This document shows, one piece after another, positions 34,844-45,011 of a DNA stretch of 64,000 bases; position 1 is the stretch's first letter; the number at the start of each line of letters is the position of its first letter. The stretch comes from Sphingobacterium endophyticum. GTDB lineage: Bacteria; Bacteroidota; Bacteroidia; Sphingobacteriales; Sphingobacteriaceae. The DNA lies in NCBI RefSeq assembly GCF_009733535.1, contig NZ_SMMI01000006.1, forward strand, positions 1 to 64,000. The letters are read 5' to 3'. The position numbers and the translations under genes were made by a program. The notes under the pieces were generated by a model, which saw nothing but the letters and a program-made list of their open reading frames with translations, did no database searches and was not told the origin of the DNA.

Positions 34844-37800
34844 CTATTTTATTCCCCATAATTTATTTGGTTGGTCACCCATCTCGATTATCATTTCCCC
34901 ACCCTTGAGAATTTCTGACTGGGGAATTAAATAACTGTCAACCGTTTTCCCATTCAATGTTACATGTTGTATATACTTGTTTACCTTGGATGCATTGCGG
35001 GCATAAATAGTAAACTTAGCTCCTCTCCCATATTTATTACCCAGGTCTATTGTAATTTTTTCATACCTCGGTGAGCCCAGCTCGTATGTTGGGATTTCAG
35101 TTACTCCACCATCCAGTTGAAACAATCCCAAGGCACTCATAACAAACCAACTGCTCATTTGTCCAAGGTCTTCATCTCCTGGATACGCATTGTAGGGTGA
35201 TGTTCCATAATATTGTTCTTGGATCGCACGGTTCCATTTCTGAGTCAACCATGGCGCATCTGCCCAATTAAAAAGATATGAAACTTCCATAGATGTTTGA
35301 TTTCCGTGGTTTACAGGAAATAAGCTAAAGTTATCTCCTGCAGCATTAAAATTCGCCTTAGCTGATTTTTCCATAGCGTCATTCAATCTATTCACAAATT
35401 TTTCTTTCCCTATTCCATCTACTAATTCCAATGGCTGATGAGGAACAAACCATGAATAGTTAAAGGAATTACCTTCAACAAATCCCGGAGTATGATAGGG
35501 ATCGAATGGCTCTATCCATTTGCCCTGTTCATCTTTTGGTCTCATAAATCCAATTGTTCTATCAAAAATATTCTTCCAATTCTGCGATCTGTTCTTGAAA
35601 AATAGATAATCCTCCGTGTTGCCTAACGATTTGGCCATTTGGCTCAAACTCCAATCATCATATGCATATTCTAGCGTATTAGACACATAGCCCTTACCTG
35701 CAGGGATATAACCATATTTGATATAAGCAGGTAAGTGTTCTACGCCAACTGTTCCCCCACCCGTATATTTCTGCGGATCTACAGTCATCATTTTCTTAAG
35801 CCCCCGATAAGCTGTTTTCAGATCAAAGTCCCTTATTCCACTTTGCCAAGCCCCTTGAATCTGCGAAATAACGTGCATAGCAACCATAACCCCAGTATGT
35901 TCAATTCCCGCAGGATCTGTATTAAACCATCCTGAATTCTTGTAGAGAGAAATTGCAGATTTTGCCCATGCAGAGGAGATCTCTGGGGCAACCAGGTTGA
36001 ATAAAATTTGATTATCCCAGAAAGTATTCCAATACTCCCCTGAGATAATGACATCCTCGGGATCATCAAGCTGTTGAATATGCTCATTCTCATCCCTATA
36101 TCGACCATCGTAGTCACTCCAAATGGCCTTGGCAGCAATTGCCCGATAGAAATTAGTATAGAATTTCTTTTTTTGGAGATAATCTGAAGTTTCAATTTCA
36201 ATTCTTCCTAAATACTCATTCCAGATTTTACGGGAATTGTTGACAACCGCGTTAAAATCCCAATTAAATGGTTGAATGATCTCCCTTTCCAGATTATTTC
36301 TTGCCCCTTGAAGATCAACTAATGAAACTCCGGTCCTTACCATAATTTCTTCCCCATCCGAAGTTGAGAAATTCGCTAAAACTCCCAGATCACCTTTACC
36401 GTTGATTTGGCCTATTTTTGAAAAAATCTCATTTCCTTCTAGATACTCATGATTCCTATTCCATCCTGGAATATATCCCTTAACTGCTTCGATGGTTTCA
36501 TTCTTCCAGCCCGAAAGAGATTTAAAAGGCTTATTAAATTGTATAACAAAATATAGGGTATACTCCTGTTGAAGGGAATATCCTGTGAATGCATTGTAAT
36601 ATGACGCATACCCTTCAATCTCAGTATCAGAGACTTTGGTGATCTTCGCATCGGTCAGGTTATGAGGGTATTCATTGGGGGTAAACATATCGATCAAGAC
36701 TCTTGAACTATCGCTTTTAGGAAAGGTATATCTCTGTAAGGCTGCCCTTCTTGTTGCAGTTAACTCAGCCTTAATTCTTGTATCGGTCATGAAAACGGAG
36801 TAATAGCCTACCTTGGCAATTTCCGATGATTTATCAATACGTGATCTATAGCCTTCATCAGGGAAATTCTCACGTCCCGGATTTACTTTAATTTCCCCAA
36901 CAGTAGGCTGCATGAGCAAACCAATCATTGTCCAGTCACTAAAGTGGCTAAATCCCATAACATTTTCTATGCTGTATTCATATCCTGCTTTCCATGTTTC
37001 ATCTTGATTGTCAGGCGCAATCTGTACCATGCTTAATGGAAGTACTGGCGATGGTTTAAACATCCATCTAGAATTCCCTGTTCCAACCAATAAATCAACA
37101 TAATCTACATATTCATGCAATCTTTTTGGGGAAAGCTCAATATTTCCGTCAAATAAGATCTTAGACTTGTTTTTAACAATAAATTTTGAAATCTTTTTGG
37201 ATTTAGCAGTGGAAGCAGGGACATTGACCTCCTGAATGCTCTCCCCTACTTCAATATTCTTATTTGAAACTAAAGTTCCATCCAGATAAAAAGATAATTC
37301 CTGCGGTCGGTCAAATTGTTTAAGATCTACCAATATCGATTGAAACCTTTTATTTCCGCGTATATATTCAAATGGAGCTTGTTCAACAGACTTGATCAAT
37401 GTGGACGTTGTAGGATTGAGCTCCATTTTAGAACGGCTGCTTAAGGCGATATAATCAAAAAGAGCCCAATGTCCAGAAACAATACCCATCTGGATTTTAT
37501 TCATTCCTTCCTTAAGAAGGTCATTTGCAAAATCAATCCTTAGATCTTGGGGTTCAACATGAATTGCATTACCTTTTAATAAGGAATCTGAACTTCTACC
37601 GATTAATTCTCTTTCATATCTTTTCCCATTGATTTCAATTCTAATTTTTGAGGGTGTTTTAGAACTTATGCCTGTAAAACGCAATAAAAGTGAGCTTTGC
37701 CCTTTATTAGGTGTTGATTTAAGGTCAAACATCAATATTGGAAAATGCCGGGGGTGATATCCTGCCCAGTAGCCTCCACCAGCAAAACCATCCAATGGTC

Positions 37801-38020
37801 CTGGCAAAACATATGGCCAGTCCTTGGAAATGTCTGAATATCCAACATTAAATATACTTTCTCCCGAAAAATTAGCTAGAAAACTCTCATAATCTTTTGG
37901 AGATAATGCAAATTCACTAGAACTATTGTCCTTTTTGCCAAGTTCAAAAATTATTTTTTCTTGGGCCGTTACATTGAAAAAGCAATAGATAATAAGGACA
38001 ATAATAATGCTGTGTTTCAT
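34844..38020 (-). CDS. Large GH92 family glycoside hydrolase with N-terminal accessory domain (GH92-2)
   Basis: The 1058-residue product has a signal peptide (ending near VTAQ). Residues about 20-200 look like a carbohydrate-binding or rhamnogalacturonan-lyase-C-like beta-sandwich (YWAGYHPRHFP, SLLLRFTGISSKTPSKIRIEIN). A second small domain follows, then the GH92 catalytic part from about 305 (YVDYVDLLVGTGNSRW). Glu849 in VEGNSFNYSW and Asp949/Asp951 in GDEDLGQMSSWF are the expected acid and base region. It should release alpha-linked mannose with calcium. It is convergent with the ArsR gene (4-nt gap). Confidence 0.92.
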   Translation of the reverse strand: MKHSIIIVLIIYCFFNVTAQEKIIFELGKKDNSSSEFALSPKDYESFLANFSGESIFNVGYSDISKDWPYVLPGPLDGFAGGGYWAGYHPRHFPILMFDLKSTPNKGQSSLLLRFTGISSKTPSKIRIEINGKRYERELIGRSSDSLLKGNAIHVEPQDLRIDFANDLLKEGMNKIQMGIVSGHWALFDYIALSSRSKMELNPTTSTLIKSVEQAPFEYIRGNKRFQSILVDLKQFDRPQELSFYLDGTLVSNKNIEVGESIQEVNVPASTAKSKKISKFIVKNKSKILFDGNIELSPKRLHEYVDYVDLLVGTGNSRWMFKPSPVLPLSMVQIAPDNQDETWKAGYEYSIENVMGFSHFSDWTMIGLLMQPTVGEIKVNPGRENFPDEGYRSRIDKSSEIAKVGYYSVFMTDTRIKAELTATRRAALQRYTFPKSDSSRVLIDMFTPNEYPHNLTDAKITKVSDTEIEGYASYYNAFTGYSLQQEYTLYFVIQFNKPFKSLSGWKNETIEAVKGYIPGWNRNHEYLEGNEIFSKIGQINGKGDLGVLANFSTSDGEEIMVRTGVSLVDLQGARNNLEREIIQPFNWDFNAVVNNSRKIWNEYLGRIEIETSDYLQKKKFYTNFYRAIAAKAIWSDYDGRYRDENEHIQQLDDPEDVIISGEYWNTFWDNQILFNLVAPEISSAWAKSAISLYKNSGWFNTDPAGIEHTGVMVAMHVISQIQGAWQSGIRDFDLKTAYRGLKKMMTVDPQKYTGGGTVGVEHLPAYIKYGYIPAGKGYVSNTLEYAYDDWSLSQMAKSLGNTEDYLFFKNRSQNWKNIFDRTIGFMRPKDEQGKWIEPFDPYHTPGFVEGNSFNYSWFVPHQPLELVDGIGKEKFVNRLNDAMEKSAKANFNAAGDNFSLFPVNHGNQTSMEVSYLFNWADAPWLTQKWNRAIQEQYYGTSPYNAYPGDEDLGQMSSWFVMSALGLFQLDGGVTEIPTYELGSPRYEKITIDLGNKYGRGAKFTIYARNASKVNKYIQHVTLNGKTVDSYLIPQSEILKGGEMIIEMGDQPNKLWGIK

Positions 38021-38287
38021 GATTCTTAAAATTAATGAATTAGAATTTGTGGTTGCGAACCGTAGACTAACTTATGTCACTTTGAGGGAATCATGACAAT
38101 GATCTGCTAATGTAATTATTTGAAGTCTTAGGTTTACGCATCCAATCTAAGCATTTTTAATAAGTTATGCATCTAAAACTTTATGAATCTGAAGGTTTAA
38201 ACACGAAAAGTTAAAACCAGTTGAAAACAAAAACCTTGGTATGCTGTTATCCATCAGAACATTGTCATAAATCAACCTTAATTCCAT

Positions 38288-39505
38288 ATGAAAAGAAGAA
38301 CATTTATAAACAGCATAAACATTGGTTTGGCTTCTTCCCTATTAATTCCTTCCAAATCTTTTGCTGTTGATCAATTCTTAGATCTAGCACTCACGCAGGA
38401 TGAAAAAGAACTTTCACAGCATACCATCGATTCCGTGGTGTTCTCAAGGGTAAAGCTTAATTATCCGCGATTAGTGGGCAAGAATGCTAAATTAGATTTA
38501 CATGGACATGGCCCTGATTTGGAGATATGCGCGATAAGGACAGACCAGGGGGCAATGGGATGGGCGTCCCTTCGGGGTTCTAAAAAAGATGCGGAACAAT
38601 TAGTCCCCCAACTTATCGGAAGAAAGGTGTCTGAATTATTTTTGCCTAAACAGGGAACCTTGTTGGATAAGAACATAGCTTTCGATATGGCCTTGCATGA
38701 TTTAGCTGGGGTGATCCTGCAGAAACCTGTTTATGAACTGTTGGGTAGAAAAGAGCCATTTATCACGAAGTACTATAGCGGAATGATCTATTTCGACGAT
38801 CTGGAACCGAAAGGAAGTCCCTCTGGAATCGATAAGATTTTAGAAGAATGCCGCTTTGATTATGGAGTTGGCTATCGTCAGTTCAAATTAAAGATCGGAC
38901 GGGGGCATAAGTGGATGCCAGCAGCAGAAGGTCTCCAAAGGGATATCGAAGTGACCAAAGCGGTTGCGGCATCATTTCCTGATTGCGAAATCCTCGTTGA
39001 TGGCAACAATGGATTTTCAAGTGATGATTTTATAAAATATCTACAGGGAGTCGCCGGGATAAAACTTTTCTGGATTGAGGAGCCGTTCCATGAAACGATT
39101 GCTGATTATAAGAAACTCCGCGAATATGTACGGATAGAAAAGTTGGACACACTTTTGGCTGATGGCGAGGCTGATCCGGATCAACAATTTTTAAAGAAAC
39201 TCTTCGAGCAGAAGCTATTGGACGTTCAACTCACCGACATCGAGGGCTTGGGATTCACGAACTGGAGAAATATGATGCCGGAATTAGTAAAAATGGGAAC
39301 ACAAGCTTCTCCGCATGCATGGGGTTCGTTATTGAAAACAAACTATACAGCGCATTTGGCAGGCGGCCTGGGCAATACCGTCACGATAGAAGGCGTTACC
39401 AGCGCTTCAGATGATATGGATCTAACTGCATATACCATTAAGGATGGAAAGTTAGTGCCTCCTAAATTACCCGGCTTTGGAATGCAGTTATTGAAAAAGG
39501 TTTGA
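38288..39505 (+). CDS. Mandelate racemase/muconate lactonising enzyme superfamily protein
   Basis: The 405-residue product has an exported N-terminus with an RR motif (MKRRTFINSINIGLASSLLI), a possible Tat signal. The enolase-superfamily barrel keeps the base KLK (Lys200, Lys202) and the metal ligands Asp238 (DGNNG), Glu264/265 (WIEEP) and Glu294 (DGEAD). His343 in SPHAWG lies in the opposite-face position. It probably dehydrates or epimerises an acid sugar. Its place among GH92 and SusC/D genes fits glycan breakdown. Substrate unknown. A strong terminator follows. Confidence 0.85.
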   Translation: MKRRTFINSINIGLASSLLIPSKSFAVDQFLDLALTQDEKELSQHTIDSVVFSRVKLNYPRLVGKNAKLDLHGHGPDLEICAIRTDQGAMGWASLRGSKKDAEQLVPQLIGRKVSELFLPKQGTLLDKNIAFDMALHDLAGVILQKPVYELLGRKEPFITKYYSGMIYFDDLEPKGSPSGIDKILEECRFDYGVGYRQFKLKIGRGHKWMPAAEGLQRDIEVTKAVAASFPDCEILVDGNNGFSSDDFIKYLQGVAGIKLFWIEEPFHETIADYKKLREYVRIEKLDTLLADGEADPDQQFLKKLFEQKLLDVQLTDIEGLGFTNWRNMMPELVKMGTQASPHAWGSLLKTNYTAHLAGGLGNTVTIEGVTSASDDMDLTAYTIKDGKLVPPKLPGFGMQLLKKV

Positions 39506-39612
39506 CCCTCCTAAAAAAGACCGTCGATCCATAAAAATCGGCATGCCAAAATATTATGCAGTAATTATATAATTCCCAAACCGTTTTTTGTCCTGGTTGG
39601 GGTAAATAAAAA

Positions 39613-39640
39613 AACACCCATATGTTTCCATATGGGTGTT
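39613..39640. terminator. Bidirectional terminator between enolase-superfamily gene and SusD-2
   Basis: A perfect 12-bp stem AACACCCATATG / CATATGGGTGTT with a TTTC loop. An A-run precedes it and T-rich sequence follows, so it can serve both convergent operons. Confidence 0.9.
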
Positions 39641-39665
39641 AGGGTTTCTTTTAAAAGATTATTTT

Positions 39666-41432
39666 TTACCAGCCAGGGTTCTGCCCCAGGTCAGGGTTTA
39701 GGACTAAGGAGTTGGCAGGGATTGGATATAAATATTGTCTTCCATCCGAATACCAAGTCCTAGGCTGTGCTTTGAACCACTCCAAGTGGTTTGTTGAAGT
39801 CATTGTCTGGAAATTACTTGCTTTTCCACCAATGGCTACTTTGGCAACCCCAGCAGGGACAGTAATACTAGGCCCTGATTTGCTACCATCATAGAAAACA
39901 ACGTCCGGTTTACCATCATGATCCAAATCCATCAACTTATCCAAAGCCGGTACATAGATACCAGTCCAAGGTAATTGAGCCATTAATTCACCACGCTTCC
40001 ATCTTTTAAGGTCGTTAAAACGAAAACCCTCTAAAGCTAACTCCACTTGTCTTTCTCTCCTAATTTCTAATAAAATTGGATTTGTTACACTTGGAAAGAA
40101 CGTTTTCTGAAGGTATGTGTCTACTTTTGTAGGAAGGACTTTTGTTCCTCCGGTTATTCCGCTTCTTTCGCGAAGAGCACCGATTGACCGTGTCCAATCA
40201 GCTACAGATAGTGTTCCCAATTCAGCTTTAGCCTCGGCAAAATTTAGAAGAATCTCTGCAAACCTCATTAATGGAACCGAGTTGGTATTTGTTCCGCCAT
40301 TGTCATAGGAAGGATCGTCCATTGTATATTTAATTGCTTGGTATCCCGTATAGGTATGACTTGCGAAATTTGGAGGTGTTGCAACTCCTGCCCTAGTATA
40401 ACCGGGTGTACGGATCAACTGCGAAAGTCTCGTATCGCGATTTTGGGTTTCCTCGAAGAACTCCTCGGCCATAAATCCTGGACGGTCTGTATAGGGTGTT
40501 CCATCTTCATTAAGAATGATATTAATAAATGGACGAACCAAACTATATCGAGGTCCATAGGTTGCAGATGTCCACCACCAGTTCGCATCGTTCAAGATAG
40601 CCAATTCACTGCTAAATGCTACAGCCAACATAACTTCGTTCGTAACAGGTTTCTCACTGATGAACAACTGACGCTGAGATAGTTCTACCCCTTGCGCCGT
40701 GTTCAGGGAATGCGGACCTTTGGACATCACTTCCTCTGCGGCTGCCGCAGCTAACTGCAGATATTGATTTGCCGAAGAGCCGAGATTCAGTTCATTATGA
40801 TATTTCCTGTAGGTCCCTTCAAAAAGTGCGATTCTTGACTTTAACCCCATCGCTGTCCATTTTGTGATGAGGGTTCCATCAGATGAACCTGAAGCTATAT
40901 TTGCATAGGCAAAATCAAGATCTGCCATGATCTTATCCATGACCAATACACGAGAATCACGTTTACCATACAATACCTCTTTATCATCCACACTCAGTGG
41001 TGTTTCTACCCATGGCACATCGCCAAACCGAACAACCTTATCATAATAGAACCATGCACGGAAAAACCGGGCAATCCCCAGATAATTATTCTTTACGTCC
41101 TGGCCTAAATCAGAGCCCTCCAATTTCGTGATGAAATGGTTGATGTTTCTCAGTGCGGACCATGACCAGCCTGAACTTGTTTCTGCCGAATAGGATCCAT
41201 CCATCAAGAAATTGTTCAAACTGTTTACGGCACCATAATCGGCCATTGCATCACCTTTAAACGCATCGGAACCGGATGTAATGTTATTGTAAAATGAATA
41301 GCTATATGTTTTCAAACCGCTCTCTGTTCCAAAGATATCGTCCTCGGTAGCAGTTGCCTTCGGGGTCTCACTCAATTCACAAGAAGTAAATAGAAGTGCA
41401 GTAATCCCCAGTGCTAAAAATACTTTTTTCAT
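39666..41432 (-). CDS. SusD/RagB family nutrient uptake lipoprotein (SusD-2)
   Basis: The 588-residue product has a lipobox (LLFTSCELSE, Cys about 18) and the RagB/SusD helical fold: LNNFLMDGSY, ARFFRAWFYYDKVVRFGDVPWVETP (about 125-150), LLNFAEAKAELG and RRERQVELALEGFRFNDLKRWKRGE near 470. It binds the imported oligosaccharide at the cell surface with SusC-2, whose gene ends 10 nt upstream. No exchange of key parts is seen. Confidence 0.94.
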   Translation of the reverse strand: MKKVFLALGITALLFTSCELSETPKATATEDDIFGTESGLKTYSYSFYNNITSGSDAFKGDAMADYGAVNSLNNFLMDGSYSAETSSGWSWSALRNINHFITKLEGSDLGQDVKNNYLGIARFFRAWFYYDKVVRFGDVPWVETPLSVDDKEVLYGKRDSRVLVMDKIMADLDFAYANIASGSSDGTLITKWTAMGLKSRIALFEGTYRKYHNELNLGSSANQYLQLAAAAAEEVMSKGPHSLNTAQGVELSQRQLFISEKPVTNEVMLAVAFSSELAILNDANWWWTSATYGPRYSLVRPFINIILNEDGTPYTDRPGFMAEEFFEETQNRDTRLSQLIRTPGYTRAGVATPPNFASHTYTGYQAIKYTMDDPSYDNGGTNTNSVPLMRFAEILLNFAEAKAELGTLSVADWTRSIGALRERSGITGGTKVLPTKVDTYLQKTFFPSVTNPILLEIRRERQVELALEGFRFNDLKRWKRGELMAQLPWTGIYVPALDKLMDLDHDGKPDVVFYDGSKSGPSITVPAGVAKVAIGGKASNFQTMTSTNHLEWFKAQPRTWYSDGRQYLYPIPANSLVLNPDLGQNPGW

Positions 41433-41442
41433 GTTTTCCTTC

Positions 41443-44400
41443 TTAAAAATTAATCGATAGGTTAAAACTCACACTTCTCATGGTCGGATAGTTAAACCCG
41501 TCCCCACTACCTGTTCCAATATCGGGATCTGAATTACCGATGTTGGCCACATCGATATCTCTGGTGTTCTTATATAAAGGCGACCATGTCCATAAGTTCT
41601 CCGCAGAAAGTCCTGCCCTCAATCCCTGTAACTTTAACTTGGAAACAAAACTCTGAGGAAAGCTATAACCCAGCTGAATGTTCTTCAAACGAACATAGGC
41701 CGCATTTTGAAGGTATCGGGTTTGCGTTGTCTGCTTTAAAGAAGTATTATATCCAGCATATCTTGGGAAGTAAGCACCTTTATTGTCCTCAGTCCAATAA
41801 TTGTCTAGATGCCATGTTGGCAGATTGTTATATGGCCTGTTGTATTGTCCCCAAAAAATAGATTCATTACTTGGATACCAATCCTGTTTTCCTACGCCCT
41901 GAATGAATGCAGAGAAATACACATTAGAATAATCCAGATTTAAATTGAACCCATAGATATATCTTGGCTCTTCATTGCCAATGATAGACAAATCACCATG
42001 ATCGTTAAGCGTATTACTTCCATAATCAATCACCCCATTTCCATCGATATCAGCAAACCTAATATCTCCAGGGTAGATCTTTCCTGAGTTAGAAGATTTG
42101 ATTAGGGTCTGTTTAGGAGCTCCATCAATTTCCTCCTGTGAGGCAAAAAGGCCTTGAGTCGAATAGCCCCAGATCTCACCGTATCTTTTGCCTGCATAAT
42201 AGTCACCAAGATTTCCCGTTTCATTATTAAATCTGTCTATGGTCGACCTGTAGTCCGCAAGAGTCGCTTTTAAGCCAAACCCTAACTCCTTGGATCCCAC
42301 CTGAAAGCGATCGCGATAGGACAGTGTAAGTTCAAAACCAGAGGTTGTCATATCGGCATAGTTTCCCTTTGGAGAGGTTGCCCCAAAGATTTCGGGGAGC
42401 TGTTGCCCTACCGTATACATGTTCAAGGTTTCTCTACGGTACATATCCCCGGTAAAGGTTAGCTTATTATTCAAGAATGTTAAATCAACACCGATGTTTG
42501 CCGTTCTTGCCGTTTCCCAAGTCAAGTTATCAGGAATTACGCCGGGAACGCTTGTGTACATGTTTTTCATCCCGTTCAACACCCTGCCCGATGTAGAGAT
42601 ATTATATATATCCAAGAATGAATAAGGTGAAATATTACCGTTACCCAATGATCCATAGGAAGCACGGATTTTGAATTCTGAAATTGCATTCGGATTCACA
42701 GTCCAGAAAGGTTCCTGAGAAACTCTCCATCCGGCGGACACCGAAGGGAAGAATGCCCACTGTTCGTTGGTCGGGAATTTAGAAGATCCATCATAACGTC
42801 CGTTTGCCTCAAAAAGATAACGATCCTTAAAGATGTAGTTCACACGGAAGAATAAACCGGCTAACCTATATCGGTTATAGCCAGCTGTTGCCTGAACAGC
42901 ATCGCCCAAGGCTAGATTTATGTTTTCAGTATTCTCTGTTAAAAGGCCGTTCTTAGTGATATAAGTTGCATTATAGCGCTGTTGCTCATAGTTATATCCG
43001 ATCAACCCCTTGAAGTAATGGTTCTCTGCAAAGGTGTTCTCATATTCACCATATAAGTTGGTGAACAAATAATTGTTCTCTTGGGCAACTTGATAGATAT
43101 TATCGTTCATCCCTGTCTTTAAGGGAACGATAACGCCTTCTTTCACACTGTAGGGAACCGGCACCCTTACTCGGGTTGAGCCATAATCTCTATTACGGAA
43201 GGTTAGATCTCCTTTAATGCGGAACGTATTGTTAAAGAATTTAGTGGAAAAGGAGGTCGTATTCCGTAAATCTTTCTTTTCGAAATCCGTACCATTCTTT
43301 CCATATATAAAATCTCCTAGTGTGTATGCTGCAGAAAATGAGAAACTCCCGTCGGGATTGTAAATCGGTGAGGAAGGGTGCCCTTCGTCAGCGATGTTAC
43401 GCCAGATATTTCCCCCTTCTCCAGCTGTTGAAGGATCATGATATTTCATGAAGGCATAATCAATGTTATTCTCTACCCTCAACCAATCCGTTACCTGTAG
43501 GCCAGCTTTCGCTCTTGTATTATAGCTCTTATAGGTATCGGTATTGTATCTATATAGTCCTTTGTTGTCAAATAAACGACCCGACAAGAAATAATCTATC
43601 TTGCCTGAAGTTCCACTTGCCGAAAGGTTATGATCCTGAACGAATGTATTGTCTTTAATTAATGCTCCGTAGTAATCTTCATTTCCATAATAGACGTATT
43701 CACCATTACTATTTAACGTAACTTCTTCGGTATTCCCTGCTTCCTTTCTCTTTTTGAACTCCTCAAGCCAGTCAAGCGTGAAAATTTGGGTCTTATTTAA
43801 TTTACTTGGAATTGAAGAATAGTTGTTCCAGGCATTATATGCTTCAAAGAAACGTTCGGCGTACGTATAGCCATCGGTTACAAAATCCGGAAGTGTGGTT
43901 GGCTTTTGAGAAGTCAGGCCTCCAGAATAATTTATCGTGCTACGTCCTTCCTTTGCACGTTTGGTGGTAATCAGCACGACTCCAAATGTACCGCGAGACC
44001 CATAAATTGCCGCGGATGAGGCATCCTTAAGTACAGAAACCGATTCGATATCATTTGGGTTTAGAATAGAAGGATCACCTTCCACCCCGTCAATAAGAAT
44101 TAACGCACTACCCCCCTGTCCGATGGAGGTTGTACCCCGTATGTTGAATCCTGGGGCACGGGTCGGTTTCCCGTCTGCAGGTGTAATGTTCAAGTTAGGA
44201 ACAGCTCCCTGCAACATTTGACTTACATTGGCCAGCGGTCTTCCTTCAAATACTTCAGACCCTACTTGATCCACCGCTCCGGTTAGGTTAGCTTTCTTTT
44301 GAGTACCGTACCCCACCACAACAACTTCATCAAGAGCAGTATTGTCAGGTTCCAACCTGATGGTTACATCGGTCTGGTCCTGAACAGTTAATTCTTGGGA

Positions 44401-44682
44401 GATAAAGCCTAAAAATGATAAACGAATTCGTTGACCGCGTTCCGCAGTAATGCTGAAGGATCCGTCTTCACTTGATTGAGCAGAGGCTTGGCTCTGTAGG
44501 TTGATGATGGTCACTCCAGAAAGGGGAACTCCGGCTGCATCATAAACCTTTCCATTGATTTCTTTCTGTTGGCCTTTCGCAATTTCAAGCTTCACCGACA
44601 GTCCTGAAGCTATCGAAGGACTGAAGGAAACTAGTGACATGCAAGAGACAAACAATAAGAGCTGTTTGTTTTTCAATTTCAT
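41443..44682 (-). CDS. SusC/RagA family TonB-linked outer membrane receptor (SusC-2)
   Basis: The 1079-residue product has a signal peptide, a carboxypeptidase-like regulatory domain (INGKVYDAAGVPLSGVTII, about 43-115), the SusC TonB-linked signature DEVVVVGYGTQKKANLTGAV (118-137) and a plug, then a 22-strand barrel ending RSVSFNLSINF. It imports the ligand caught by SusD-2. The region also holds two GH92 genes, an enolase-superfamily gene and a DUF1080 gene, which together suggest a mannose-rich glycan. A -7 box TAGGTTTG lies 26 nt before the start; no anti-sigma partner gene is present. Confidence 0.95.
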   Translation of the reverse strand: MKLKNKQLLLFVSCMSLVSFSPSIASGLSVKLEIAKGQQKEINGKVYDAAGVPLSGVTIINLQSQASAQSSEDGSFSITAERGQRIRLSFLGFISQELTVQDQTDVTIRLEPDNTALDEVVVVGYGTQKKANLTGAVDQVGSEVFEGRPLANVSQMLQGAVPNLNITPADGKPTRAPGFNIRGTTSIGQGGSALILIDGVEGDPSILNPNDIESVSVLKDASSAAIYGSRGTFGVVLITTKRAKEGRSTINYSGGLTSQKPTTLPDFVTDGYTYAERFFEAYNAWNNYSSIPSKLNKTQIFTLDWLEEFKKRKEAGNTEEVTLNSNGEYVYYGNEDYYGALIKDNTFVQDHNLSASGTSGKIDYFLSGRLFDNKGLYRYNTDTYKSYNTRAKAGLQVTDWLRVENNIDYAFMKYHDPSTAGEGGNIWRNIADEGHPSSPIYNPDGSFSFSAAYTLGDFIYGKNGTDFEKKDLRNTTSFSTKFFNNTFRIKGDLTFRNRDYGSTRVRVPVPYSVKEGVIVPLKTGMNDNIYQVAQENNYLFTNLYGEYENTFAENHYFKGLIGYNYEQQRYNATYITKNGLLTENTENINLALGDAVQATAGYNRYRLAGLFFRVNYIFKDRYLFEANGRYDGSSKFPTNEQWAFFPSVSAGWRVSQEPFWTVNPNAISEFKIRASYGSLGNGNISPYSFLDIYNISTSGRVLNGMKNMYTSVPGVIPDNLTWETARTANIGVDLTFLNNKLTFTGDMYRRETLNMYTVGQQLPEIFGATSPKGNYADMTTSGFELTLSYRDRFQVGSKELGFGLKATLADYRSTIDRFNNETGNLGDYYAGKRYGEIWGYSTQGLFASQEEIDGAPKQTLIKSSNSGKIYPGDIRFADIDGNGVIDYGSNTLNDHGDLSIIGNEEPRYIYGFNLNLDYSNVYFSAFIQGVGKQDWYPSNESIFWGQYNRPYNNLPTWHLDNYWTEDNKGAYFPRYAGYNTSLKQTTQTRYLQNAAYVRLKNIQLGYSFPQSFVSKLKLQGLRAGLSAENLWTWSPLYKNTRDIDVANIGNSDPDIGTGSGDGFNYPTMRSVSFNLSINF

Positions 44683-45011
44683 AGTTTTGGATGATTTAGA
44701 TCAAGCCCAAACCTACAAGTATTAAATTAAGATTAAGTGATTTAAATATTAACAATGTGTTATTTGAACAGGTATAATGGCGCCTAAATAAGCCCAAATT
44801 CCAAAATCCAATATTAACCCTAGAGAGAATTTAAAAGATATTTAAAGTAAAAAAAACATTAATAAAGCCTTTATAAAACAAGAAATTAGAATGAAATTCC
44901 CAAGTTGGGTGTAAAAAAAAACTCTAATTTTACGCAGAGAATTGACTGTATGTTAATTTTTACAATGTTAAATAATTGTTAATAAATAAAATAATTGGCC
45001 GATATGAATAT
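44683..45011 (-). promoter_or_regulatory. Promoter region of the SusC-2 operon
   Basis: No gene is seen in this 329-bp AT-rich gap. Minus-strand TAGGTTTG at 44708-44715 matches TAnnTTTG. The -33 position is AT-rich without a clear TTTG. Confidence 0.5.

Noticed and set aside
34844..36651. Several shadow frames inside the GH92-2 gene
   Set aside because: All lie on other frames of a gene with clear family motifs.
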